A DNA stretch of 64,000 bases, from the NCBI GenBank assembly GCA_003213115.1, contig QCNU01000001.1:62001-126000 (forward strand), read 5' to 3'. Under the pieces are notes generated by a model, which saw nothing but the letters and a program-made list of their open reading frames with translations, was not told the DNA's origin and did not search any database. This DNA is from Pelagibacteraceae bacterium AG-426-L23. Lineage in GTDB: Bacteria; Pseudomonadota; Alphaproteobacteria; Pelagibacterales; Pelagibacteraceae. Positions 1 to 7,604 of the stretch are shown in pieces. A program made the position numbers and the translations under genes. Each line of letters starts with the position of its first letter. The first letter of the stretch is position 1.

Positions 1-743
1 AAAAAACAAAAAAAAATAAAAAATTTTCAGCTAGAAAATGGTTTAAAAAGAATAAAGATGAAGGGGGCGGACTATCTTTAATTTTAGAAAATGGGACTAT
101 ATTTGATAAAGTAGGAATTAATCAGTCAACAGTTTCTGGCATATTCAAAAAAGAGTTTAGATCTAAAATACCAGGAGCCAAAAAAGATGGTAAATATTGG
201 GCCTCTGGAATATCAATAGTTGCTCATATGAAAAATCCTAAAATCCCAGCTTTTCATTTTAATACTAGATTTATTGTAACTACAAAAGAATGGTTTGGAG
301 GAGGAATAGATGTCACTCCCAGTTATAAAGATTTGAAAGAGAAAACGAAAATTCATAGTAAGCTAAAAGCAATTTGTTTAAATAATAACAAAAATTATTT
401 AAAATATAAAAAATGGTGTGATAAATACTTTTATTTACCACATTATAATGAAACAAGAGGAATAGGAGGAATTTTTTTTGATTATGAAACCAAGGATTGG
501 GTCAATAATTTTGAGTTTGTAAGAAATTTAGGTATTTGTTTTATGGATTTAACTAAAGAAATTATTGATAAAAAAGGTAAATTAAAGTGGACCAAAAAAG
601 AAAAAGAAAAACAAAGTTTTAAAAGAGGAAAATATGTTGAGTTTAACCTTTTGTATGATAGGGGTACAAAATTTGGGTTAAATTCAGGAGGCAATATTGA
701 GGCTATATTAATGTCAATTCCTCCAAAACCGAAATGGAAATAA
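1..743 (+). CDS. hemF: Aerobic coproporphyrinogen III oxidase (5' end outside window)
   Basis: HemF oxidatively decarboxylates coproporphyrinogen III to protoporphyrinogen IX in heme synthesis. The reading frame is open from base 3 with no start visible, so the N-terminus lies left of the window; the first in-frame ATG (228) is internal. Family motifs run in order: RKWFKKNKDEGGG, then ISIVAHMKNPKIPAFHFNTR, WFGGGIDVTPSY, LPHYNETRGIGGIFFDY and DRGTKFGLNSGGNIEAILMS. The protein stops at PPKPKWK, about 20 residues earlier than E. coli HemF, so the usual C-terminal tail appears to be missing. The stop codon directly abuts the greA start, suggesting one transcript. Confidence 0.93.
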   Translation, partial: KTKKNKKFSARKWFKKNKDEGGGLSLILENGTIFDKVGINQSTVSGIFKKEFRSKIPGAKKDGKYWASGISIVAHMKNPKIPAFHFNTRFIVTTKEWFGGGIDVTPSYKDLKEKTKIHSKLKAICLNNNKNYLKYKKWCDKYFYLPHYNETRGIGGIFFDYETKDWVNNFEFVRNLGICFMDLTKEIIDKKGKLKWTKKEKEKQSFKRGKYVEFNLLYDRGTKFGLNSGGNIEAILMSIPPKPKWK

Positions 744-1220
744 ATGGAAAAAGAACCAATTACGATATCAGGACTTCAAAAATTAAAATTAGAATTAGAT
801 AATCTAAAGAATATTAAAAGACCAAAAATAGTTTCAGCAATTGCAGAGGCTCGGTCTCACGGGGATTTAAAAGAAAACGCAGAATATCATGCAGCTAAAG
901 AGCAACAAGCTCAATTAGAAAGTAGAGTTATTGCAATAAACGATATTATTGCTAGAGCAAATGTAATAGACGTAACAAAAATTGAAAACAATGGAAACGT
1001 TATATTTGGATCCACAGTAACAGTAAAAGATCTCAAACTAGATAAAAAAATAGAGCTTAAAATAGTAGGTAAAGATGAAGCTGATATAGCCAAAAATCTT
1101 ATCTACTTTAAATCTCCGATAGGAAAAGGATTGATTGGGAAAAATAAGGGGGGCTTGGTAGAGGTAACCACTCCTTCTGGAATAAGAAATTTTGAAATAT
1201 TAGAAGTTAAATATATTTAA
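744..1220 (+). CDS. greA: Transcription elongation factor GreA
   Basis: GreA rescues backtracked RNA polymerase by stimulating transcript cleavage in the secondary channel. The 158-residue length is typical. The N-terminal coiled coil carries the family hallmark ARSHGDLKENAEYHAAKE, whose acidic tip positions Mg2+ for cleavage. The C-terminal FKBP-like domain ends with SPIGKGLIGKNKGGLVEVTTP. The ATG follows the hemF stop without any gap. The last four bases (TTAA) also hold the stop of the convergent cca gene. Confidence 0.96.
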   Translation: MEKEPITISGLQKLKLELDNLKNIKRPKIVSAIAEARSHGDLKENAEYHAAKEQQAQLESRVIAINDIIARANVIDVTKIENNGNVIFGSTVTVKDLKLDKKIELKIVGKDEADIAKNLIYFKSPIGKGLIGKNKGGLVEVTTPSGIRNFEILEVKYI

Positions 1221-2494
1221 TTTTTAACTTTTTCTAAAATAGTATTGATACTGTCTTCCGAAAGAGAAAAGTTATTTTTAACCCAATCATTCTCCAATTC
1301 TTTTAAGGCTAAACCAATTTTTTTTCCCTCTATAAAACCCCTTTTTTTAATAAATTCCCCATCAAAAGGGAATTTTGGAACTGAAATTATTTCAATATCT
1401 CTGAAAATTGAGTTCAGTTCTTTGTATTTGAAACTTTTATTTTCAAAAAACAAGAAAATCGCCAAATTTTTAAGAAAATCTTTGCCCAAAAAATAGGTAT
1501 TTTTTTTAAGATTCTTTTTGAAAAAGTTCTTATCTCCCTTAACCTCTTGAGAAGATCTCGATAATAACTCTAGTTTATTTTTAGTTAAATTTGGTACTTT
1601 GTATTTATGACAAAAGTACAAAAAATTGTCTGAGTCATCTATTAACAAAATTGCTAGAATCATATTTGTATCAATTCTTAATAAATGTTCCTCAGAAAAA
1701 TGAGAAAGTTTTTTAATACGGTCTAAATTTTTAAATTCTGGAAAAATTATTAAAAAAATATTTTTTAATTCTTGATTTTTAAATATGTTTAAAAAGTTTT
1801 TGAGGCTTAAAATTTTTAAAAGTTCCTGTAAAATTCTTTCTTTAGATAATTTTTTGATACCTATTAAATTTAATTTAATAGCATTTATGGTTGAAGACTC
1901 TAAAGTATTATGGTCGTATTGAATAGAAAACCTTATAAATCTGATTATTCTTAAATAATCCTCCTCTATTCTTTTACCCGGATCTCCGATGAACTTAACT
2001 ACTTTATTTTGCAAATCTTTTACTCCAAGTTGTGGATCAAAGAGTTTGCCATTTTTATCTAAATAGATTGCATTAATAGTAAAATCTCGCCTATTTGAGT
2101 CTTCTTTCCAATCATCAGTAAATTTCACTTCAGCATGCCTTCCGTCAGTTGAGACATCTCTTCTAAGTGTCGTTAACTCAAATTTATAATTATTTAATAA
2201 AATTGTTACTGAGCCGTGTTCGATACCTGTTTCAATCACTTTCAGACTGGTATTTTTAAATTTTGCTTTGATTTCTTCTGGTGTAAATACTGTTGCTAGA
2301 TCTAAATCATCTATCACATTTTTTAAAATATAATTTCTTACACAGCCTCCAACAAACATCGCTAACTTTTTATTTTTTGGCTCCCCTTGCTCTAAAATAC
2401 CAAATAACTTTTTAACTTCTTTTGATTTATAAAAAGGGAAGAAAATGTTTTTGAACTTATTAATTAAATCAAAATCTAAAGATATTTTTTTCAT
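1217..2494 (-). CDS. cca: CCA tRNA nucleotidyltransferase / poly(A) polymerase family
   Basis: This is a class II nucleotidyltransferase that adds or repairs the 3'-CCA of tRNAs; the same fold includes poly(A) polymerase. Near the N-terminus are the GG motif (FVGGCVRN) and the metal-binding pair in DDLDLA, followed by RRDFTINAIYLD and the helical body with RIIRFIRF. I place the start at the ATG at 2494 (425 residues) because the upstream extension runs through the tRNA-Gln gene. That tRNA ends only five bases before this ATG on the same strand, so the two are almost certainly co-transcribed. The gene is convergent with greA. CCA-adding and poly(A) activity cannot be separated by eye; CCA addition is the likelier role. 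Confidence 0.9.
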   Translation of the reverse strand: MKKISLDFDLINKFKNIFFPFYKSKEVKKLFGILEQGEPKNKKLAMFVGGCVRNYILKNVIDDLDLATVFTPEEIKAKFKNTSLKVIETGIEHGSVTILLNNYKFELTTLRRDVSTDGRHAEVKFTDDWKEDSNRRDFTINAIYLDKNGKLFDPQLGVKDLQNKVVKFIGDPGKRIEEDYLRIIRFIRFSIQYDHNTLESSTINAIKLNLIGIKKLSKERILQELLKILSLKNFLNIFKNQELKNIFLIIFPEFKNLDRIKKLSHFSEEHLLRIDTNMILAILLIDDSDNFLYFCHKYKVPNLTKNKLELLSRSSQEVKGDKNFFKKNLKKNTYFLGKDFLKNLAIFLFFENKSFKYKELNSIFRDIEIISVPKFPFDGEFIKKRGFIEGKKIGLALKELENDWVKNNFSLSEDSINTILEKVKN

Positions 2495-2499
2495 TGTTT

Positions 2500-2573
2500 T
2501 GGCTGGGGCACTAGGATTCGAACCTAGGATGGTGGTACCAAAAACCACTGCCTTACCGCTTGGCTATGCCCCA
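2500..2573 (-). tRNA. tRNA-Gln (anticodon TTG)
   Basis: Read on the minus strand the gene starts TGGGGCATAGCC and ends GTGCCCCAGCCA, 74 bases with an encoded CCA. The acceptor stem pairs TGGGGCA with TGCCCCA, the D-arm contains AGCGGTAA, the anticodon loop reads TTTTGGT (anticodon TTG), and the T-arm contains GGTTCGAATCC. It closely resembles bacterial tRNA-Gln. The 3' CCA lies five bases from the ATG of the CCA-adding enzyme. Confidence 0.96.
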
Positions 2574-2608
2574 TTGTTATTGGTTTGATATATCATAAAT
2601 TTTGGAAA

Positions 2609-3448
2609 TTAAATAGTTTTAGTAACTACGCACCAATATCTAGGAAACTTTTTTTTTAATGATTTCATTCCTAAAGAAGCCGATTTCTTATTTCTAAACA
2701 TGCCAAAACATGCAGATCCAGACCCTGTCATTCTAGAAAAATAACAACCTTTTTGTTTTGAAACAAAATTGATGATTTTTTTAATCTTTGTAAATTTTGA
2801 TGTAGAAATCTTTTGTAAATCATTTCGTTCATTTTTAATAAGAGTAATAAACCTTTTTTTAGATTTTATATTAGCATAATTTTGTTTTACTTTTGGGCTG
2901 AAACCTCTGACCTGTGAATAAATTTTTTTTGTAGAACACTTTATATATGGGTAAACAATAATAAAATGAAAATGAAATTTTTTCTTATATCTAATTATAT
3001 TTTTAAAGTTTTTTTGAAAAGTTTGGTTGTATATAAAAAGGTTTAAATCACTTCCTACCTTTTTTGTAAAAATTTTTAAAGTTTGAGTTGTTATTTTTTT
3101 CTTGATAAAATACTTTAAAATATAAGCTGCGTTACTAGCACTACCACCAAGACCAGAAAATACAGGTATATTCTTATAGATATTGACTTTGTATTTTAAG
3201 TTTTTTTCTAACATTTTTTTTTGTCTCAAAACTGTTAAGGTTTCAATGATAGAGTTTTTATTTTTATTTATAAAATTTTTAAAAGGTCCACTAATTACTA
3301 CGACATCCTTTTTTTTTTTTATTTTTTTTATTTTGATAATATCGTGGAGGTCTAACAAAAAGCTATTTGATTGTATATTATGCAATCCGCTCTTCAATTT
3401 ATTTAAAATGCGTAGGGAAAGATTGATTTTGCAATAGGATTTTATCAT
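2609..3448 (-). CDS. ispE: 4-(cytidine 5'-diphospho)-2-C-methyl-D-erythritol kinase
   Basis: IspE phosphorylates CDP-methylerythritol in the MEP isoprenoid pathway. This 279-residue GHMP kinase begins MIKSYCKINLSLRI (family: sPAKINL), has the glycine-rich ATP loop VFSGLGGSASNAA near residue 95, and the C-terminal MTGSGSACFGMF motif. Its products feed ispH and the carotenoid genes found elsewhere in this window, quinone tails and heme farnesylation. It lies downstream of the TPR gene on the same strand with a 14-base gap. The sequence is extremely lysine and AT rich, but the catalytic motifs are intact. Confidence 0.94.
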   Translation of the reverse strand: MIKSYCKINLSLRILNKLKSGLHNIQSNSFLLDLHDIIKIKKIKKKKDVVVISGPFKNFINKNKNSIIETLTVLRQKKMLEKNLKYKVNIYKNIPVFSGLGGSASNAAYILKYFIKKKITTQTLKIFTKKVGSDLNLFIYNQTFQKNFKNIIRYKKKFHFHFIIVYPYIKCSTKKIYSQVRGFSPKVKQNYANIKSKKRFITLIKNERNDLQKISTSKFTKIKKIINFVSKQKGCYFSRMTGSGSACFGMFRNKKSASLGMKSLKKKFPRYWCVVTKTI

Positions 3449-3462
3449 TAAATTTTTAAATA

Positions 3463-5166
3463 TTATTTAATCCCAAAAATTAATTTATTTTTTATTTTTT
3501 CTTTCAGTTTATTTTCGGTTTTCTCTAAACCTAATACGTAATTCCAATAATATCTCGCTTGTATATTTTGATTATTCATCCACAAAGAGTCGCCAAAATG
3601 ATCATTAACTATTGGATCAGATGGCATTATTCTTACTGCTAATTCAAGATGTTCTTTTGCTTCTTTATATTTTTTTAATTTAAATAAAGCCCAACCTAAG
3701 GAGTCGATAATGTAACCATCGTTTTGTTTTAAATCATTTGCCCTTCTAAGCATCTTTAATGATTTTTCTATATTTATTCCTTGTTCAATCCATGAGTAAG
3801 CAAGATAGTTAATTACGTAGGCTTGATCGGGAGCAACACTTAAAGAATTTAATAAATCTTCTTCAGCTTTTTTCCATTTTCCCAATCTTTCATATGAGAT
3901 ACCTCTACCGTCTGAAGCTTCAGGGTAAAGATAATGATCTTTATTAATTAAACTTAAAACTTTAGAGTAATAATCTACTGATATATCGTAACTTTCACTA
4001 TTTTTTAAAAATTCAGCATAGTCAAATATCTGGTAAATTGCAGGTTCACCAATATCATCAAATGCTTTTTTTAATAATGTTTGAGCTAAATCTTCTTTTT
4101 TTTCTATTATTAAAATATTGGAAATCTGTTTTGATGCATACCAATGATAAAATTTTCCGTTATCTTTTACCCTTTTATAAATTTTTTTAGCTTTTTCGTA
4201 ATTCTCGGTCATATAAAAATTTTCGGCATAAAGAGCGTCAAAAGAAGTGAATTCAGGATTTAAATATTTAGCTAAATTTAGATAGAAGTTTGATAAAGAA
4301 TAAAGCGATTGTCCAGATAACGCATTAGAAACTATATAAAATATTTCTGCAACTATATGAGAAAGATTTTTACAATCAAATTTATTACTAAATTTGCTGT
4401 TTTGGGAATTAATATCTTCTTTAAGTTGATTTAAAATTAAGTTCCCAGGATAAATTTTTAATGAATTATCTATAACTTTAATTGAGTTTTTTTTATTCCC
4501 AGATTGATATAAAAAATTTGCATGAAAAAAGTGATACCTAGCAAAGTTAGTTTTTGAGTTTAAGGTTAGCTTTTTAAATTCTTTATTAGCTAATTTTGAT
4601 CCATAAAAACAATATGAAAAGGTTCTTTGAATTTTTTTGATATTTTCAAACCTAGGGTTCATGCTATCTATAAGTTCAATTGCCCTTTCATTATTTACAT
4701 CTAGAAATGAAATCCAATTATTCAGTGACTCAGATAATAATCCTTCTAGCGACTGATCATAGATTCCTTCGCTTAACTTTTCGAAATACTTTGCTGCATT
4801 ACGATACCTTTTATTCTTTAAATAAAAAGATCCTATTATTAATTTACTTTCAAAAGAGTCGAGGCCTTTTCTTTCGAGTTTTTTTGAGTATCTATAAGCT
4901 TCTGTAAACTTTTCTAAATTTATGAGAGAATATTGATATAGCTTTGAGTAAGTTAGATGATTATCCTCTAAGCCATCTAGTGACTTCAAATAATTATACG
5001 AATTCGCGTATTTGTTGTCATTAAAAGACAGTATGCCAGAGAAATACTTAGAAATTTTATCGGCATCTTGATATTTGTCTATGTTCTTTGCATGAATTGT
5101 ATTGATTATAGTAAGAAAAAAAACTACTTGTAGTATTAATGTTATTATAAATTTAAAAACTTTCAT
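3463..5166 (-). CDS. Secreted or membrane-anchored TPR-repeat protein
   Basis: This is a 567-residue protein made mostly of tetratricopeptide helices. Starting at the ATG at 5166 gives a lysine-containing N-terminus followed by a long hydrophobic run (ITLILQVVFFLTIINTIHA) that looks like a signal peptide. The C-terminal third has the clearest TPR units, for example AYVINYLAYSWIEQG, GYIIDSLGWALFKLKKYKEA and PIVNDHFGDSLWMNN. TPR proteins mediate protein-protein contacts. In other alphaproteobacteria a TPR gene often sits next to ispE, as here. The exact role is unknown. Its start is only 10 bases from the divergent udg start. Confidence 0.85.
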   Translation of the reverse strand: MKVFKFIITLILQVVFFLTIINTIHAKNIDKYQDADKISKYFSGILSFNDNKYANSYNYLKSLDGLEDNHLTYSKLYQYSLINLEKFTEAYRYSKKLERKGLDSFESKLIIGSFYLKNKRYRNAAKYFEKLSEGIYDQSLEGLLSESLNNWISFLDVNNERAIELIDSMNPRFENIKKIQRTFSYCFYGSKLANKEFKKLTLNSKTNFARYHFFHANFLYQSGNKKNSIKVIDNSLKIYPGNLILNQLKEDINSQNSKFSNKFDCKNLSHIVAEIFYIVSNALSGQSLYSLSNFYLNLAKYLNPEFTSFDALYAENFYMTENYEKAKKIYKRVKDNGKFYHWYASKQISNILIIEKKEDLAQTLLKKAFDDIGEPAIYQIFDYAEFLKNSESYDISVDYYSKVLSLINKDHYLYPEASDGRGISYERLGKWKKAEEDLLNSLSVAPDQAYVINYLAYSWIEQGINIEKSLKMLRRANDLKQNDGYIIDSLGWALFKLKKYKEAKEHLELAVRIMPSDPIVNDHFGDSLWMNNQNIQARYYWNYVLGLEKTENKLKEKIKNKLIFGIK

Positions 5167-5176
5167 AAATTGTTTA

Positions 5177-5890
5177 ATGACAAAAAAAATTAATAGTAAA
5201 TTAACCAAACTTGCTAAATATTATAGCTTAATTAATTATAATTTAATATATGACAGTAATGCTATTAACAGATATAAAAAAGATGGTTTTAAATTGACTG
5301 GAAATAAAACAGAACAACTTCAAAAACTTAAAAACTCAATAAAAAACATCAAAAACTGTAATTTAAAGAAAAGTGCGACAAATTTAGTTTTTTCTGACGG
5401 GAACTCCTCATCTAAAATAATGTTGATTGGTGAGGGACCTGGAGCAAACGAGGATAAGGAAGGTTTGCCATTTGTTGGAAGAGCTGGCCAATTACTTGAC
5501 AAAATGCTCTTATCAATAAAATTAGATAGAAAAAGTGTTTATATAACTAATGTTGTAAATTATAGGCCTCCAGAAAATAGAAAACCTACAGATAAAGAGA
5601 TTGCTAGATATCTTCCTTTTTTAACAAAACATATAGAAATAATAAATCCTAAAATATTAGTTTTACTTGGAAGTACAGCTCTTAATACAATAATTGGAAA
5701 TGAGGTTGTTATTTCTAAAGCTAGAGGTAAATGGGTTGAAAAAAAAATAGGAAATTGTTCAACTCACGTTATAGCATCTTTTCATCCTGCTTTTTTAATG
5801 AGACAACCTGATCAAAAAAAGATGTCGTGGATCGACTTAAAAATGGTAAGACAAAAAATAAAAGAGTTAAAAATTAAAATTGAAAAATAA
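5177..5890 (+). CDS. Uracil-DNA glycosylase, family 4-like
   Basis: The enzyme excises uracil from DNA. The core has the family 4 motifs IMLIGEGPGANEDKEGLPF, VGRAGQLLD, VYITNVVNYRPPENR and the C-terminal SFHPAFLMRQPDQ. I use the ATG at 5177 (237 residues); a longer TTG-initiated frame would overlap the divergent TPR gene. Three of the four positions that carry Fe-S cysteines in classical family 4 enzymes are other residues: Ile in IKNC, Tyr in VNYRPP, and Tyr in IARYLPF. Alphaproteobacterial relatives seem to share part of this pattern. rnhB overlaps the last 11 bases. Confidence 0.88.
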   Translation: MTKKINSKLTKLAKYYSLINYNLIYDSNAINRYKKDGFKLTGNKTEQLQKLKNSIKNIKNCNLKKSATNLVFSDGNSSSKIMLIGEGPGANEDKEGLPFVGRAGQLLDKMLLSIKLDRKSVYITNVVNYRPPENRKPTDKEIARYLPFLTKHIEIINPKILVLLGSTALNTIIGNEVVISKARGKWVEKKIGNCSTHVIASFHPAFLMRQPDQKKMSWIDLKMVRQKIKELKIKIEK

Positions 5891-6452
5891 AAAAATAATA
5901 GCTGGTGTAGATGAGGTTGGTCGTGGTTGTTTAGCTGGTCCAGTTGTATCTGCGGCTGTTATATTAAAAAAAAATATTAATTTAAAAGATATAAAAGACT
6001 CAAAAAAAATTAATTTCTCAAACAGATTAAAGATTGCAGACTATATAAAAAAAAACTCCTACTATGCAATCGGTATTGCTAATGTAACTGAAATTTTTAA
6101 ATTTAATATATTAAAAGCTTCTTTGCTTTCAATGAAAAGAGCTATAGAAAGTTTGTCGAAAAAACCTAATTTAATATTGATTGATGGCTCTTTTGCACCA
6201 GATGGAATTGAAAATTATAAAACAATAGTTAATGGGGATAATAAAATAAAGTGTATTAGCGCTGCATCAATAATAGCTAAAACTTATAGAGACCTTTTGA
6301 TGATAAAATTATCTGAAAAATTTTCAAATTATGCATGGGAAACTAATTTTGGCTATGGAACCAAAGCTCATCTAGATGGTCTAAGAAAGTTTGGTATCAC
6401 AGCTCATCACAGAAAAAGCTTCAAACCAGTACACAAGATATTGTCAAGATAA
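5880..6452 (+). CDS. rnhB: Ribonuclease HII
   Basis: RNase HII cleaves the RNA strand of RNA-DNA hybrids and single ribonucleotides embedded in DNA. The 190-residue protein opens with GVDEVGRGCLAGPVV, which carries the first catalytic Asp-Glu pair; a further Asp lies in LILIDGSF, followed by KCISAASIIAKTYRD. The gene overlaps the udg stop, consistent with a small repair operon. It is followed by the GANTC-rich leader of ccrM. Confidence 0.95.
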   Translation: MKNKKIIAGVDEVGRGCLAGPVVSAAVILKKNINLKDIKDSKKINFSNRLKIADYIKKNSYYAIGIANVTEIFKFNILKASLLSMKRAIESLSKKPNLILIDGSFAPDGIENYKTIVNGDNKIKCISAASIIAKTYRDLLMIKLSEKFSNYAWETNFGYGTKAHLDGLRKFGITAHHRKSFKPVHKILSR

Positions 6453-6530
6453 GAGTCTATAACACAAGAAGAGTCCTTTTTTTTCCAAAATGGTTTGACC
6501 CATGATTCAATTTAGAGTTGAATCTAGAAA
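6453..6530 (+). promoter_or_regulatory. ccrM leader with four GANTC sites and a candidate promoter
   Basis: This 78-base gap holds four GANTC sites: GAGTC at 6453-6457, GAGTC at 6471-6475, GATTC at 6504-6508 and GAATC at 6520-6524. GANTC is the target of the CcrM enzyme encoded immediately downstream. A plausible promoter is TTGACC (6495-6500), a 17-base spacer, then TTGAAT (6518-6523); one GANTC lies in the spacer and one overlaps the -10-like element. That would start transcription close to the ATG. Methylation-sensitive autoregulation is an inference. I saw no CtrA-type TTAA-N7-TTAA box. Confidence 0.6.
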
Positions 6531-7604
6531 ATGACAAAATTTTCTAACAAAATTTTAAATGGTGATTGTTTAAAAGAACTAAAAAAAATTCCTGACAAAA
6601 CTTTTGATTTAGTTTTTGCGGACCCTCCTTACAATATGCAGATTGGAGAAAAATTAACTCGGCCTGATGCAAGTAAAGTAAATGGAGTTAATGATAAGTG
6701 GGACCAGTTTAATAGTTTTAAACATTACGATGATTTCTGTAAAGCTTGGTTAGTTGAATGTAAAAGAATTCTAAAAGATAACGGATGTATATGGGTTATT
6801 GGTTCGTATCATAATATATTTCGATTGGGGTACCATTTACAAAATTTAGACTTCTGGTTACTTAATGATGTGATTTGGAGAAAAAATAATCCAATGCCAA
6901 ATTTCAGAGGTACAAGGTTTACTAATGCTCATGAGACTTTAATTTGGGCCTCAAAAAATAAAAAGTCTAAATATACTTTTAATTACCAATCTCTTAAATG
7001 TTTAAACGATGATTTACAAATGAGATCAGATTGGTCATTGCCCATTTGTAATGGAAAAGAAAGGCTAAAGAAAAGAGGAAAAAAAGTTCATTCAACACAA
7101 AAACCAGAAGCATTACTTCATAGAATTATATTAGCCACAACAAATAAAGGCGATTCAGTTTTTGATCCTTTTTTAGGAACCGGAACTACTGCGGTAGTTT
7201 CTAAAAAATTGGGTAGAAATTATTGTGGAATAGAAAAAGATAAAACATACTTTAATGCTGCAAAAGAAAGAATAAATAAAGCGATGAAAATTGAGGATGA
7301 TTATCTTGATACAATTCAAAATAACAAATCTAAACCAAGAATCCCTTTTGGATCACTAGTTGAGTTAGGAATAATTAAGCCTGGAACATCATTAATGGAC
7401 CCCAAAAAAAGAATTAATGCAAAGATAATGGCAGATGGAAGCATTAAATATAAAGAATCTGAAGGTTCAATCCATAAAGTTGCTGCAAAGATAATGGGAA
7501 TCGAAAGCTGCAACGGTTGGACTTACTGGCATTATAATTTAAATGGATCAACAGTGGTTATTGATAATCTTAGACAAAAATTTATTGCTGAGAAACAATC
7601 CTAG
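6531..7604 (+). CDS. ccrM: Cell-cycle-regulated adenine DNA methyltransferase CcrM (GANTC)
   Basis: CcrM methylates adenine N6 in GANTC sites and couples replication to transcription in many alphaproteobacteria. At 357 residues it matches Caulobacter CcrM in length. The order is that of a beta-class enzyme: catalytic FADPPYNM near residue 33, the target-recognition region in the middle, and the SAM-binding motif DPFLGTGTTAVV near residue 215. The C-terminal 85 or so residues (from FGSLVELGIIKPG to NGWTYWHYN) form the extra domain typical of CcrM. There is no restriction partner nearby, so it is a solitary methyltransferase. The stop shares the palindrome CTAG with the convergent FAD monooxygenase. 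Confidence 0.95.
   Translation: MTKFSNKILNGDCLKELKKIPDKTFDLVFADPPYNMQIGEKLTRPDASKVNGVNDKWDQFNSFKHYDDFCKAWLVECKRILKDNGCIWVIGSYHNIFRLGYHLQNLDFWLLNDVIWRKNNPMPNFRGTRFTNAHETLIWASKNKKSKYTFNYQSLKCLNDDLQMRSDWSLPICNGKERLKKRGKKVHSTQKPEALLHRIILATTNKGDSVFDPFLGTGTTAVVSKKLGRNYCGIEKDKTYFNAAKERINKAMKIEDDYLDTIQNNKSKPRIPFGSLVELGIIKPGTSLMDPKKRINAKIMADGSIKYKESEGSIHKVAAKIMGIESCNGWTYWHYNLNGSTVVIDNLRQKFIAEKQS

Noticed and set aside
2495-2548. N-terminal extension of cca reaching into the tRNA-Gln gene
   Set aside because: The extension translates tRNA sequence; the ATG at 2494 gives the normal family start.
5102-5176. TTG-initiated extension of udg
   Set aside because: It overlaps the divergent TPR signal peptide and has no similarity to the family.
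6531-7604. ccrM as part of a restriction-modification or defence island
   Set aside because: No endonuclease or other defence gene is nearby; length and C-terminal domain are those of the solitary cell-cycle methyltransferase.
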